The notes under the pieces are model-generated. The model ran no database searches, was not told the DNA's origin, and saw only the letters and a list, made by a program, of their open reading frames with translations. Shown one piece after another: positions 17,908 to 26,990 of a DNA stretch of 64,000 bases (position 1 is its first letter; the number at the start of each line of letters is the position of its first letter). This stretch comes from an uncultured Clostridia bacterium (GTDB taxonomy: Bacteria; Bacillota; Clostridia; TANB77; CAG-508): contig CAQZSK010000005.1 of NCBI GenBank assembly GCA_948934525.1, positions 29,483 through 93,482 of the forward strand. The letters are read 5' to 3'. The translations under genes and the position numbers were made by a program.

Positions 17908-18579
17908 TTAAGAAAGTACAATGTCTAAATGCCAAATTATCCAACCAATTCCTTTTCCATTTTTGGTAGTTCCATAATGTACTCCTATTAATTCGTCATT
18001 TTGAATAATGGGTGTTCCACTAACCCCATTACTTAATGGCATATTAATATTATAAAAAAACACTCCACTTCCTTCTTTAAAAGCTTCAATGGTAATAGGA
18101 TATTTGCAAATGTTGCCCTCATTATCTCTTCCAACGGCATATGCTTTTCCTAGGTAAGCTGTTTTAGCAATAGGAATCATTGTATATTCTCTAAAAGCTT
18201 GGTATTGTTCAACAATTACTCCATTTTTTTCATTTAAAATTACCTCTCCCATTAAATCATTAGCAGTAATTTCATTACTGAATTCCTCAACCTTAAAAGC
18301 TAAACTTCCAACTGGTTCTTTTATAGAATGTCCAAATAGATAGATCTTACCATTATTCTCAAATGAAGCCACGCCACGTGTTCCCGTTCCATCTTTCGAA
18401 ATAACTGAAACATATTCAGTCATTAAAGTAACACTTTCTACTGTTCTATTGGTACAATTGATCTTCTCAGGACTTGCTTTTACTATTCTGTCATACACTG
18501 TTGCCCTAAAATAGCAATATAGTGCTATGCAAAAAAGTATTATTAGAATAGTTAGAAATGCCTTTGTTCTCCGTTTCAT
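17908..18579 (-). CDS. SpoIVB-like S55 serine peptidase domain protein
   Basis: 223 residues with one N-terminal signal/anchor helix (AFLTILIILFCIALYCYF). The remainder is an S55-type domain: KDGTGTRGVASF, the candidate catalytic His in FGHSI, and the candidate Ser in LSNGVSGTPIIQNDELIG. SpoIVB has SGxxGSPIIQxGKLIGAVTH at the same place, so the Ser-Gly core and following strand match, with Thr replacing the second Ser. It lacks the PDZ domain of SpoIVB. SpoIVB triggers SpoIVFB cleavage of pro-SigK, whose gene is in this window. Whether this shorter protein does so is inference. Confidence 0.7.
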   Translation of the reverse strand: MKRRTKAFLTILIILFCIALYCYFRATVYDRIVKASPEKINCTNRTVESVTLMTEYVSVISKDGTGTRGVASFENNGKIYLFGHSIKEPVGSLAFKVEEFSNEITANDLMGEVILNEKNGVIVEQYQAFREYTMIPIAKTAYLGKAYAVGRDNEGNICKYPITIEAFKEGSGVFFYNINMPLSNGVSGTPIIQNDELIGVHYGTTKNGKGIGWIIWHLDIVLS

Positions 18580-18677
18580 ATGAAGAATCTTCCTTTCAAA
18601 TTTTAATATGTTCTATATTATAACACTTTATGTTAGCCTTTGCAAATTTTAATGTAAACACTTTTGTTTTTTTATTA

Positions 18678-18713
18678 AAAAAAGCCTTTAAGAAATTTTC
18701 ATTTCTTAAAGGC
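18678..18713 (-). terminator. Terminator downstream of tRNA-Gly
   Basis: 13-bp stem GCCTTTAAGAAAT / ATTTCTTAAAGGC followed on the minus strand by a T run. Confidence 0.9.
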
Positions 18714-18723
18714 ACTTAATTTT

Positions 18724-18797
<74 letters not shown>

Positions 18798-18817
18798 ATT
18801 TCGTTTGAACAAGTATT

Positions 18818-18846
18818 ATTATAAATGCTATGCTTAATTTTGTCAA
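18818..18846 (-). promoter_or_regulatory. Promoter of tRNA-Gly
   Basis: TTGACA (18841-18846), 17-nt spacer, TATAAT (18818-18823) on the minus strand. Confidence 0.9.
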
Positions 18847-18909
18847 GAACTTTTTTGAATTTTTTTCATTTTTTTGCATACCTTTTATCAAACGAAAAGG
18901 TGGTTTTAT

Positions 18910-19726
18910 ATGAAATTCTTATTTAATTATTGTAAAGGTATTTTTATTGGCAGTGGAGCTATTCTTCCTCGGTATTAGTAGTGGTGTCTTTTGTGTTATT
19001 TTTGGAATCTATGAAAAATTAGTAAATAGTGTACTAAATTTATTTCAGGATTTTAAAAAAAATTTTTTGTTTCTTCTTCCTATTGGTTTAGGTGGTATAA
19101 CAGGTGTATTTTTAGTGGGTAAAATTTTAAATTTTCTTTTTGCTAACTACCCTATGCCAACTAGCTTCTGCTTTATTGGTTTAATATGTGGTTCTCTGCC
19201 TGTTCTTTTTAAACAAGCTAATCAAAAAAAAGGTTTTCGACTACATTACAGTATTTTTTTACTTGCTGCTTTTGGTGTTGGTCTTTTCTCTATACAATTA
19301 GAAAATATACTGCCATCTCTCATTCAAGTAGATAGTAATAACATCTCCTTTTTCTATTTTGTATTAGCTGGATTTGCAATGTCTATTGGAATTGTCGTTC
19401 CTGGTGTAAGTAGTACTATTATTCTAATGTGTTTAGGGATATATTCCCACTACTTAAATGCAGTTGCTACAGCTAACCTTGCTATTTTGTTTCCAATGGG
19501 AATTGGTGTCTTACTAGGAAGCATTTTATTTTTGAAAATCATTCAATTTTTATTAGATAAGTATTATTCTCAAACTTTTTATGCGATTATAGGTTTTGTG
19601 TTAGGTTCTATTTTTGTACTTTATCCTGATATAGAATTTTCTAGTCAAGGTATTTGGTCTATTGTTCTTTTTGTAATTAGTTTTTGTATTGGTTTAGCTT
19701 TTGAAAAATTAGAGACAAGAAATTAA
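18910..19726 (+). CDS. DUF368 membrane protein, read through a +1 shift at CGG 18970
   Basis: 271 residues from ATG 18910 (AAGGTGG upstream) if one +1 shift occurs. Zero frame gives MKFLFNYCKGIFIGSGAILP-R-Y then TAG. Dropping the C gives AILP-G-ISSGVFCVIFGIYEKL, matching the DUF368 hallmark IPGVSGG...GIYEKLI near the N-terminus. The protein continues with about seven to eight helices, including a second VVPGVSSTIILMCLGIY motif. DUF368 proteins are linked to polyprenyl-phosphate transport in some bacteria. The shift lies at codon 21, and without it the ribosome site and first 20 codons are orphaned. The length of 817 nt is 3n+1. Confidence 0.88.
18970..18973 (+). other. +1 frameshift site CGGT in the DUF368 gene
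   Basis: Zero frame CCT CGG TAT TAG; +1 frame CCT (C) GGT ATT AGT. The restored IPG-like motif is the most conserved part of the family. Confidence 0.88.
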
Positions 19727-19747
19727 AATTTCTTGCCTCTATTTTTT
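19711..19747. terminator. Bidirectional terminator between the DUF368 and ABC genes
   Basis: Stem AGAGACAAGAAATT / AATTTCTTGCCTCT with T-rich flanks, between convergent genes. Confidence 0.85.
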
Positions 19748-19774
19748 CTTTCTCTAACACTTAAAAGGGAATTT

Positions 19775-22378
19775 TTATTCTGTCCTCAAAGCCTCTACAG
19801 GATCTTTCTTACTAGCCACCTTAGCTGGAATTAATCCTGCTATTATCGTTAGAACTAAACTAATCACTACCAAGCCTATCATATGTGTTGCTTTCAAAGT
19901 TGTATGAATAGATACTTCTGTTGCAGCTAGAATAATAGAATTGATCGGAATAGTCATAAGCATGGTAATTCCCACTCCCATAAGTCCTGCAATTAAACCA
20001 ATAATAAAAGTCTCTGCATTAAACACTCTTGAAATATCTCTTTTAGAAGCTCCAATTGCTCTTAAAATTCCAATTTCCTTTGTTCTTTCTAGTACTGAAA
20101 TATAGGTGATAATTCCAATCATAATGGAAGAAACTACTAGGGATATACTAACAAATCCAATCAATGCAAAACTAATGGCATCAATAATTTGTGTAATGGA
20201 TTTCATCATAGTACCAACTAAATCTGTATAATTAATCACATTTTCGTCTTTTCCATTATCTCTTTGTTTTTGGTTATAGTCTTCTATCGCTTTGCTAACG
20301 GCCTCTTTACTCTCAAAATTCTTTGGATAAATGGAAATAGAAGTAGGTTTATCTAAATCAATAGCACCTAATGTTTTTAGGTTGTTTTCATATGTTGCAT
20401 TCTGATTTTCTGTATAAGTTTGCATTATCTTTGCAATTTCTTCACTACTCATTTGACTAATTGTTAATTTTTGTTCATTACTTAAATCATTAAAATTAAA
20501 CTCTTTCTTTTCTCCTTCTTTTGGAAATTTAAGACCTGTAAACACATTAACATCTTTTTTCTCTTTTTGTTCTTTTACAATCTTTGCTTCATTTGTTTTG
20601 TTAATAACATATTCTTTTAATTCTTTTATATAGCCAATTCCTGTATCCATTGCCATTGCTGTACTTTGCTTATTTTGCTTAATAATTCCAACTACTTTAA
20701 TACTTTCACAATCTTTCAATTTCTTTTTCATGTAATCTGTATCTTCACTTTTATCAATCCATAATCCCTTTTCTTTTTGATAATAGTCAGAATCTAAGAC
20801 TAATTTAAAAGATAAATCTAGTAAATCTTTGTAAGTATAGGAGATTTCTGGCTCTTCTTCTATCTTTTCTCCCTTTTTTGCTTTTTCCCATCTCTTTGTC
20901 AACTCTTCTTGGCTTTTTAATCCTAAAGTATATAGTGTATAATCGTCAATTTCATAATCATTATTCACAACTAGCACTACTTCATTATATTTCTCTGGCC
21001 ATTTTCCTTCTACCATATCATACTGTGACTGTAGTAACTCTTTATTATCTAGCATTTCTGTCCATACATTGGTGTTCATAATACTCATAGAACTTCCACC
21101 CATCATCGCCATAGGAGAACTTTGATGTGCCTCTTGCATAGCTCCCATTCCCATACTATCCATAACAGTACTAGGGTTTACTCTTACAATGCCATCTTTT
21201 GTATCTTCTTTATATAAGTTCAAATCCAAGTTATAGTTGTATTTAATACTATTACTATTTTTTACAATCTCATTATCTTCTTGTTCTAAAAACTTCTTTA
21301 ACTCAGTCAAGTTGTTATTTTCCATCTTGTTAGAAAGAGTTGTCATCATTTCTGACATAACATTACGTGAATAAATTTTCCCCTCTTCTCTTTGCTTTTC
21401 CTCATTTTCCATTGACATTAATTTTTCTATCATACTAGAAGTATCAATCAAAGACTCTTCAATGGTAATAGGATAAGAAGATAATGTATCTTCTTCTACT
21501 TTTGCAATATAGTTTCTCATTCCTGTAGAAATAGCAAGAATTAAGGCAATCCCAATAATTCCAATACTACCTGCAAAAGAAGTAAGCAATGTCCTTCCTT
21601 TTTTGGTTAATAAGTTGTTTAAACTTAAATTTAATGCTGTAAAAAACTTCATAGAGGTACGTCTTGTTTCTTTATTACTATTGGTTTCTTGCTTTTCTTG
21701 AGTATATGGATTTGTATCATCTAGCATTGTTCCATCTGTAATTCTAATAATTCTAGTAGAATACTTCTCTGCCAAATCTGGGTTATGAGTAACCATGATG
21801 ACTAACTTATCTTTTGCAATCTCTTTTAAAATCTCCATAACCTGTCTGCTTGTTTCTGTATCTAACGCTCCTGTTGGCTCATCTGCTAAAATAATTTCTG
21901 GGTTATTTACAATCGCTCTAGCTATTGCTACTCTTTGCATCTGTCCACCAGACAATTGATTTGGCTTTTTGTATACTTGCTCCTTTAGTCCTACCTCTTC
22001 TAATGCTTTAATTGCTCTTTCTTTTCTCTCCTTTTTACTAACGCCTGATAAAGTAAGTGCTAATTCCACATTAGAAAGAATAGTTTGATGTGGTATTAAG
22101 TTATAGTTTTGAAATACAAATCCAACAGAATAATTGCGATAAGCATCCCAATCTCTATCTTTAAATTCTTTGGTAGACTTGCCATTAATAATCAAATCTC
22201 CACTCGTATATCTATCTAATCCACCAATAATGTTAAGTAAAGTCGTTTTTCCTCCACCACTTTGCCCTAGTATAGACACAAACTCACTTTTTCTAAACTC
22301 TACATTAATACCTTTTAAGGCATGAACTATATTCTCGCCTGCTTGATAATCTTTTTTAATATCTTTTAAAGTTAACAT
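19775..22378 (-). CDS. ABC transporter: fused ATPase and FtsX-type permease (MacB-like)
   Basis: 867 residues. The N-terminal ATPase (1-230) has Walker A GQSGGGKTT, the Q-loop in VFQNYNLI, signature LSGGQMQRVAIARA, Walker B IILADEPTGALD and the switch His in MVTHNP. A membrane helix follows (about 265-285). A long extracytoplasmic region rich in charged and Met residues (about 290-730) leads to three C-terminal helices of the FtsX fold, ending PVEALRTE. This is the LolD/MacB plan with both subunits in one chain. Such systems act as mechanotransmitters for peptide or lipoprotein export or antibiotic resistance. No partner membrane-fusion protein is adjacent. Substrate unknown. Confidence 0.88.
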   Translation of the reverse strand: MLTLKDIKKDYQAGENIVHALKGINVEFRKSEFVSILGQSGGGKTTLLNIIGGLDRYTSGDLIINGKSTKEFKDRDWDAYRNYSVGFVFQNYNLIPHQTILSNVELALTLSGVSKKERKERAIKALEEVGLKEQVYKKPNQLSGGQMQRVAIARAIVNNPEIILADEPTGALDTETSRQVMEILKEIAKDKLVIMVTHNPDLAEKYSTRIIRITDGTMLDDTNPYTQEKQETNSNKETRRTSMKFFTALNLSLNNLLTKKGRTLLTSFAGSIGIIGIALILAISTGMRNYIAKVEEDTLSSYPITIEESLIDTSSMIEKLMSMENEEKQREEGKIYSRNVMSEMMTTLSNKMENNNLTELKKFLEQEDNEIVKNSNSIKYNYNLDLNLYKEDTKDGIVRVNPSTVMDSMGMGAMQEAHQSSPMAMMGGSSMSIMNTNVWTEMLDNKELLQSQYDMVEGKWPEKYNEVVLVVNNDYEIDDYTLYTLGLKSQEELTKRWEKAKKGEKIEEEPEISYTYKDLLDLSFKLVLDSDYYQKEKGLWIDKSEDTDYMKKKLKDCESIKVVGIIKQNKQSTAMAMDTGIGYIKELKEYVINKTNEAKIVKEQKEKKDVNVFTGLKFPKEGEKKEFNFNDLSNEQKLTISQMSSEEIAKIMQTYTENQNATYENNLKTLGAIDLDKPTSISIYPKNFESKEAVSKAIEDYNQKQRDNGKDENVINYTDLVGTMMKSITQIIDAISFALIGFVSISLVVSSIMIGIITYISVLERTKEIGILRAIGASKRDISRVFNAETFIIGLIAGLMGVGITMLMTIPINSIILAATEVSIHTTLKATHMIGLVVISLVLTIIAGLIPAKVASKKDPVEALRTE

Positions 22379-22392
22379 TTTCTCTTCCTTTC

Positions 22393-22495
22393 TTGTCCGT
22401 TAGAGGACGTTAGTTCAGCGGACATTTTGGTAAAAAATAGTAAAATGTCAGTTTGGGGACAGATGTCAGTTAAACTAACGTCCCCAACCTGACAC
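22393..22495. repeat. GGGGAC hairpin repeat, copy B
   Basis: Diverged copy containing GAGGACGTTAGTT, a TTTGGGGACAG centre and AACTAACGTCCCC. It fills the gap before the ABC gene and overlaps the last codons and stop of the acyltransferase, supplying residues VSGWGR. Confidence 0.7.
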
Positions 22496-23263
22496 ATATT
22501 TAATTACTTCTACATTGCTATTCTTGCTTCTCTCCACCATACAGTTATATACTTCATCTCTTAGCTTTTGTTTTGCCTCTTTTGCTGTTAAAGTTTCGTC
22601 TGGGGAAAACGGTCCATCAATATAGCTAACAATTTGTACTTTGTCTTGCTTTTTTCCATATTTTTGATAAGTATTGGTAAAGCAAAATACTGGTGTTTTT
22701 AGTTTCACGGGGTATTCAAAAGAAACTGCTTTAAATGGTCTGATTTTTGTATAATATGGCCATATATGTGCTTCTGGATAAATAGTAACAGCATATCCTT
22801 GATGAATTCTCTTCTCAACCGCTTCTAAAAAGTTTTTCATAGCCTTTCTATTTCCTGGAATAGGTATTGCTCCTAGCATCTCTACTAAATGCTTTAGTCC
22901 CTTCATAGAAATATTTTCTGGATTGACAATGAAAAAATTTCTTTTTGGATACATTGCTACACTTGGAATAAAAGTATCTGCAAAGTCTTGTGTATGATTT
23001 CCATAGATAAAGTACCCTTGTTTCTTGTATGGTTTTAACTTTTCTTTTCCTATATATTTCATATGCAATTTTAGTTTATTATATCCCACTTTAATTGGCA
23101 TACTTAAAATATTTTGCACCACAAAAGAGCAAAAATTCCACAATGGATTTCGATGTAAATAACAATAGTTTTCATCGATCGTTCTTGGTGTTATTTTTGC
23201 TCTTGAAAATTCATCATTTAGTTCATCTTGATAATAAATCACTTTTTGCTGTTTTTCTTTCAA
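22475..23263 (-). CDS. 1-acyl-glycerol-phosphate acyltransferase (PlsC-like)
   Basis: 262 residues. The acyltransferase motif I is YGNHTQDFADTF (His with an Asp a few residues on). Later motifs are AIPIPGNRKAM and IYPEAHIWPYY, in the place of the usual FPEG block, then TPVFCFTNTYQK. It would acylate a lysophospholipid or glycolipid at the cytoplasmic face. It is the last gene of a cluster with a GT8-PlsC fusion and a second GT8 enzyme. The C-terminus VSGWGR is encoded by an overlapping GGGGAC repeat. The length is normal for the family. Confidence 0.82.
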   Translation of the reverse strand: MKEKQQKVIYYQDELNDEFSRAKITPRTIDENYCYLHRNPLWNFCSFVVQNILSMPIKVGYNKLKLHMKYIGKEKLKPYKKQGYFIYGNHTQDFADTFIPSVAMYPKRNFFIVNPENISMKGLKHLVEMLGAIPIPGNRKAMKNFLEAVEKRIHQGYAVTIYPEAHIWPYYTKIRPFKAVSFEYPVKLKTPVFCFTNTYQKYGKKQDKVQIVSYIDGPFSPDETLTAKEAKQKLRDEVYNCMVERSKNSNVEVIKYVSGWGR

Positions 23264-23298
23264 TTTTGCCTATCTTTCTTTTTACTTAACTAATTTAT

Positions 23299-25194
23299 TT
23301 ATAACCCTATTTCTTTTTTCTCTGTAGTATATTCCAATGGAACTTTATAAAATTCCTCATATACATTTTTCCAAATAGCTGCATTCTGTTCTTTCATTTT
23401 TATCATATTTTCTTTATCTGATAACTCTGTATCTGGATAGATTGGCTTTTTAATATGAATAATGTACTCTTGTACTGGGAAATCATCTTCTCCCATAATA
23501 TCACTATCTTCCATAGTAATAAAGATTGGAACAATTGGTACATTATTTTTTGCTGCAAGCTTAAATGCCCCATTTTTTAATGGCTTTGGTTTACGATAGT
23601 TCCACCACATACTTTGCTCTGGATAAATTAAAATAAAGTCTTTTCTTTGCAAAATAGTGTCCACTGCTTTCATAAATTCTTTCATTGTTTCACTGCTAGA
23701 ACTTAGAGGCAATGTATCACAATGCCTAAAGAAAAATCCATAAATCCCTGAGAAATTTGTATAGTTTCCTTCACGAATAATTTTATATAATTTTCTCTTT
23801 TTTAATTGGCCTGCACGTCTGCATACTTCTTCAATAGCGAAGCTATCAAATGGATTAAAATGATTACAAGTAAGAATTGCGCCTGTTTCAAGGGATTGTA
23901 TATTCTCCATACCTTGTACTTCTTTAATAATTAATTTCTTACTTTTTAATAAGCTATCTAAAAAATGTTCTCCCATTTTATTAGCAACTTTTGTTTTAAT
24001 CTTATTACTACTTTTTTTATTCAAATAATCTACATTGTCTGCTGTTAAAGTAATTGTTGGTGGGTCTTCTTCTGCATCAATATCAAAGATACCTTGTCTT
24101 TCCATATCTTCAATTCTTTTTAGAACATTTAATCGTTCTTGGTGCTTTTCATTTAGTCCTTCTTCTCTATCTTCCAATATTGTTTCTAATGTGCTATTAT
24201 CCCTTTTTAGTAATGTTTTAAAAGTCCATCTTCTTGTACTTTCATTAATTTCATCTAATTTCCTTTTTGGAATTCTATCATCACCCACACACTCAGATTC
24301 CTTTTTAGCCAAAGCCTTTAAATTTTCATATTGTTGTCTATCTCTGAAACGTTCTTCTTCTGAATAATTATCTTTAATACTTTTTATCTCTTTATAATAC
24401 TCTGTTTTTTCAGCATATTGCCAAAAATATTCTTCATATAAAATTCCATCATAATGCCATGGTTTATAGTTTAAGTTATAATGGATTAGATTTAACTTTT
24501 CTACCTTTGTTTTGTTATTTTGTACGGGCATTCTATTCCAACCATTGTCTAGTATTTTTGTTCTTCCCTTACATAGTCTATTTAAGTAATCTTGGTCTTG
24601 TACTACTGCAAATTTTACTGTTTCCAATAAATACAAAAACTTTTCTTGAAACTTAGATTTACGCATTTCATCTAAGTTCATAACCAAAACACCTGCATTA
24701 AAGTATTTTCTGTAATCTGCTACTCCCACTACCTTTTCTACATATTCTTGGAAAATCTCTTCATTTTGAATAATATCATCTGGCACAACTGCTACTAAAT
24801 TACTTTCCATATCTTGATGATATAACTCTGCTACATCTCCTAATAGCACAGTATCACTATCTAAATAAATAACTTTATTATATTGTGGATAAATATTAGG
24901 GATAAATAGCCTAAAATATGTCGTTTTGGTATAATAATCACGTGTATATAATTTATCTTTAATTTCTTCGATATAATAATTTAAATCTACAAATTCTATT
25001 TTTACATTATCTCTTTCATATTTTAGAATTTTCTTTTTGTTTTCTTCACTAATATTAGTGTATAATATCTTAATTGCATAATAATAATCTTTTGAACTAT
25101 TTTCTATTAATGAATGAATAGATACAGCTAAAAACGGCACATATCCATCGTCTACCGCATAGAATATCGGTATTACTTCTAAATTATTTTCCAT
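23299..25194 (-). CDS. GT8 glycosyltransferase fused to a PlsC-like acyltransferase
   Basis: 631 residues. Residues 1-290 are a GT8 domain (IPIFYAVDDGYVPFLAVSIHSL; the metal-binding DxD in IYLDSDTVLLGD; QDQDYLN; LIHYN). A charged linker (about 290-400) leads to an acyltransferase domain (about 405-620) with NHFNPFDS (HxxxxD), YKIIREGNY, YPEQSMWWN and VPIVPIFITM. The fusion suggests a sugar transferase working on the same lipid acceptor that is acylated, for example in glycolipid or cell-envelope anchor synthesis. It lies 35 nt before the PlsC-like gene and 12 nt after the second GT8 gene, so it is an operon. No signal peptide. Confidence 0.83.
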   Translation of the reverse strand: MENNLEVIPIFYAVDDGYVPFLAVSIHSLIENSSKDYYYAIKILYTNISEENKKKILKYERDNVKIEFVDLNYYIEEIKDKLYTRDYYTKTTYFRLFIPNIYPQYNKVIYLDSDTVLLGDVAELYHQDMESNLVAVVPDDIIQNEEIFQEYVEKVVGVADYRKYFNAGVLVMNLDEMRKSKFQEKFLYLLETVKFAVVQDQDYLNRLCKGRTKILDNGWNRMPVQNNKTKVEKLNLIHYNLNYKPWHYDGILYEEYFWQYAEKTEYYKEIKSIKDNYSEEERFRDRQQYENLKALAKKESECVGDDRIPKRKLDEINESTRRWTFKTLLKRDNSTLETILEDREEGLNEKHQERLNVLKRIEDMERQGIFDIDAEEDPPTITLTADNVDYLNKKSSNKIKTKVANKMGEHFLDSLLKSKKLIIKEVQGMENIQSLETGAILTCNHFNPFDSFAIEEVCRRAGQLKKRKLYKIIREGNYTNFSGIYGFFFRHCDTLPLSSSSETMKEFMKAVDTILQRKDFILIYPEQSMWWNYRKPKPLKNGAFKLAAKNNVPIVPIFITMEDSDIMGEDDFPVQEYIIHIKKPIYPDTELSDKENMIKMKEQNAAIWKNVYEEFYKVPLEYTTEKKEIGL

Positions 25195-25206
25195 TTTATT
25201 TTCTCC

Positions 25207-26053
25207 CTACTTTTCTATTAATTCCTTTGCTTTTTGTTCAAATTCCTTTTTTAATTTCAAATATTCTTCTAGATCGCTATCGAATACATGACATTTATAT
25301 ACACTATGTACTTTATCAATATGCCACTGTTTGATATTCTCTGTATGTGGATATGGTCTAAACATCAACCTTTTACAAAAATGACAAATTACAGTATCCC
25401 TTTTATTAAATTTAGATTGCTCATTATAAATACGAGGAAGTAGCTTCTTTTTTGTAGTAGACCTAAATATAGCATCTTGGTCTGCAAATAGCATCTTCTT
25501 TGTTTTAATTTTTTCTCTTGCTTTTTCTAAAAGTCCTGTTTCCCTCATTTTCTTCATGTTCATCAGTAGCATCCCAGCATTAATATAATCTGGTCTAACT
25601 AACCAACATCCGATATTTTTCTTTTACCGCTGCATACTCATATTCAGAAACGTCAATATTATATAGTTTTGACAAGTCATCTGCTACCATCATATCAATA
25701 TCTAAATACAATAATTTGTCTGGAACTTCTTCTATTTTATCTGCCAATAACCTTAATAATGTATATGGTGTACAATATGCTCCTTCATTAGGGCAGTTTT
25801 TAAACTCTTGCTCATATAAATTAGTTACATCAATTTTTGTTACTTCGTTTCTTTTATCCTTTACTTTGACTACTTGATTTAAGAAATCAATTTGCTCATC
25901 ACTAATAGCAGTATATTCTGGTTTTATTCTAGTAGCCCCCATAGTAAAAATATAGCAATGAATTAGATCTTTTGTTCTATTTTTAATGGAGATTAGCTGT
26001 GTTAATGCTCCATCAAATACTTTTTCATTTCCACTTAATAATAAGTTAATCAT
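25207..26053 (-). CDS. GT8-like glycosyltransferase, read through a +1 shift at CGG 25612
   Basis: 281 residues if one +1 shift occurs. The start ATG 26053 follows AAGGGG. It begins MINLLLSGNEKVFDGAL and has the metal-binding DxD motif in LYLDIDMMV. In zero frame it stops five codons after CGG (codon 148). Dropping the C gives VKEKY-G-CWLVRPDYINAGMLLMN, the GT8 segment that follows DxD (PDYINAGMLLMN is typical), then FADQDAIF. The C-terminal ~80 residues carry Cys/His pairs (CHFCKRLMF, HTENIKQWHIDKVH) and may bind zinc. The length of 847 nt is 3n+1. It starts the operon with the GT8-PlsC fusion. Confidence 0.85.
25609..25612 (-). other. +1 frameshift site CGGA in the GT8 gene
   Basis: Zero frame TAT CGG ATG; +1 frame TAT (C) GGA TGT. 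CGG is codon 148. The conserved PDYINAG motif lies six codons downstream in the new frame. Confidence 0.85.
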
Positions 26054-26100
26054 CTACTACCCCTTTTTCTATATTTCTTATTTTTATATCATAAAATGCA

Positions 26101-26140
26101 AAAAAATACAACATACTTTTTAGTTCAAGTATGCTGTATA
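26101..26140 (-). terminator. Terminator after the DUF4097 gene
   Basis: Stem ATACAGCATACT / AGTATGTTGTAT on the minus strand followed by seven T. Confidence 0.9.
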
Positions 26141-26144
26141 TTCT

Positions 26145-26990
26145 TTATTTTATAGTAATATTTCCAATTCCACCTTCTACTTTGATGGTATTTTCTCCTT
26201 TACCATAAATAGCTCCATCTGCCACTTCTTTTCCATCTACTGTAATAGATCCAATTCCTTTACTCGCCTTTATGGTATATTTTTCTATTCCATTTTTTAG
26301 GACAATTTCTAGTTTTCCAACTCCTGCATTAATCTTGTTATCTCCTAACAAACTGGACACTAACTTAAATGTTCCTACTCCCATATCTAAATCTAGATTT
26401 GCAATTTCTCCTGACAGTATTTCTACTTTTCCTGCTCCACCTTGGATTTTTGCTTTTTGCGTAACATTTAAGTCTTGAATTGTTGTCTTACCAGCACCTA
26501 TATCTAAATCTAACTTTTTACATTCTAACTTTTCTATATTAATTTCTCCAGCTCCTGCTTCAATTTTAATTGTATCTAATATAGTATTCCTTGGAACAGT
26601 CACTATAATTCTTCTTTGATTATTTTGTCTAAATAAATTCACATTTTTCTCTCTAATCAATAGTTCATCTTCTGTCTGTTTTGTCTCTATATTACTTGTA
26701 TTACTAGCAACTTTGAATTTATCTCCTTGTTGAATCGTTAATGTTGCATATTCAATATCTATTTTTAATTTTGCAATTTGTGTATTATCAAATTCCTTTT
26801 CTACTTTTTCATCTCTTCCTACTTCCGAATGAATAACATTATAATTCTCTGTTTTCCTTTCTTTCCTTGTAAAACCTAAAATTTCACTAAAAGTATTTAG
26901 TCCAAAAAGTATAGATGATACAATGCTAACTATAATAAAAATAGCAAAGGCAACTGCACAATATTTAATAATTCTTTGTATTGTTGTCAT
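26145..26990 (-). CDS. DUF4097-type membrane-anchored beta-helix protein
   Basis: 281 residues. An N-terminal helix (IIKYCAVAFAIFIIVSIVSSILFGL, in two blocks) precedes a repetitive beta-strand domain with successive IEAGAGEINIE, LDIGAGKTTI, IQGGAGKVEIL, LDMGVGTFKLV and INAGVGKLEIV rungs. This is the DUF4097 pattern found in envelope-stress operons. It probably sits outside the membrane. The start overlaps the stop of the upstream LiaF-like gene (ATGA), indicating translational coupling. Function unknown. Confidence 0.78.
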   Translation of the reverse strand: MTTIQRIIKYCAVAFAIFIIVSIVSSILFGLNTFSEILGFTRKERKTENYNVIHSEVGRDEKVEKEFDNTQIAKLKIDIEYATLTIQQGDKFKVASNTSNIETKQTEDELLIREKNVNLFRQNNQRRIIVTVPRNTILDTIKIEAGAGEINIEKLECKKLDLDIGAGKTTIQDLNVTQKAKIQGGAGKVEILSGEIANLDLDMGVGTFKLVSSLLGDNKINAGVGKLEIVLKNGIEKYTIKASKGIGSITVDGKEVADGAIYGKGENTIKVEGGIGNITIK

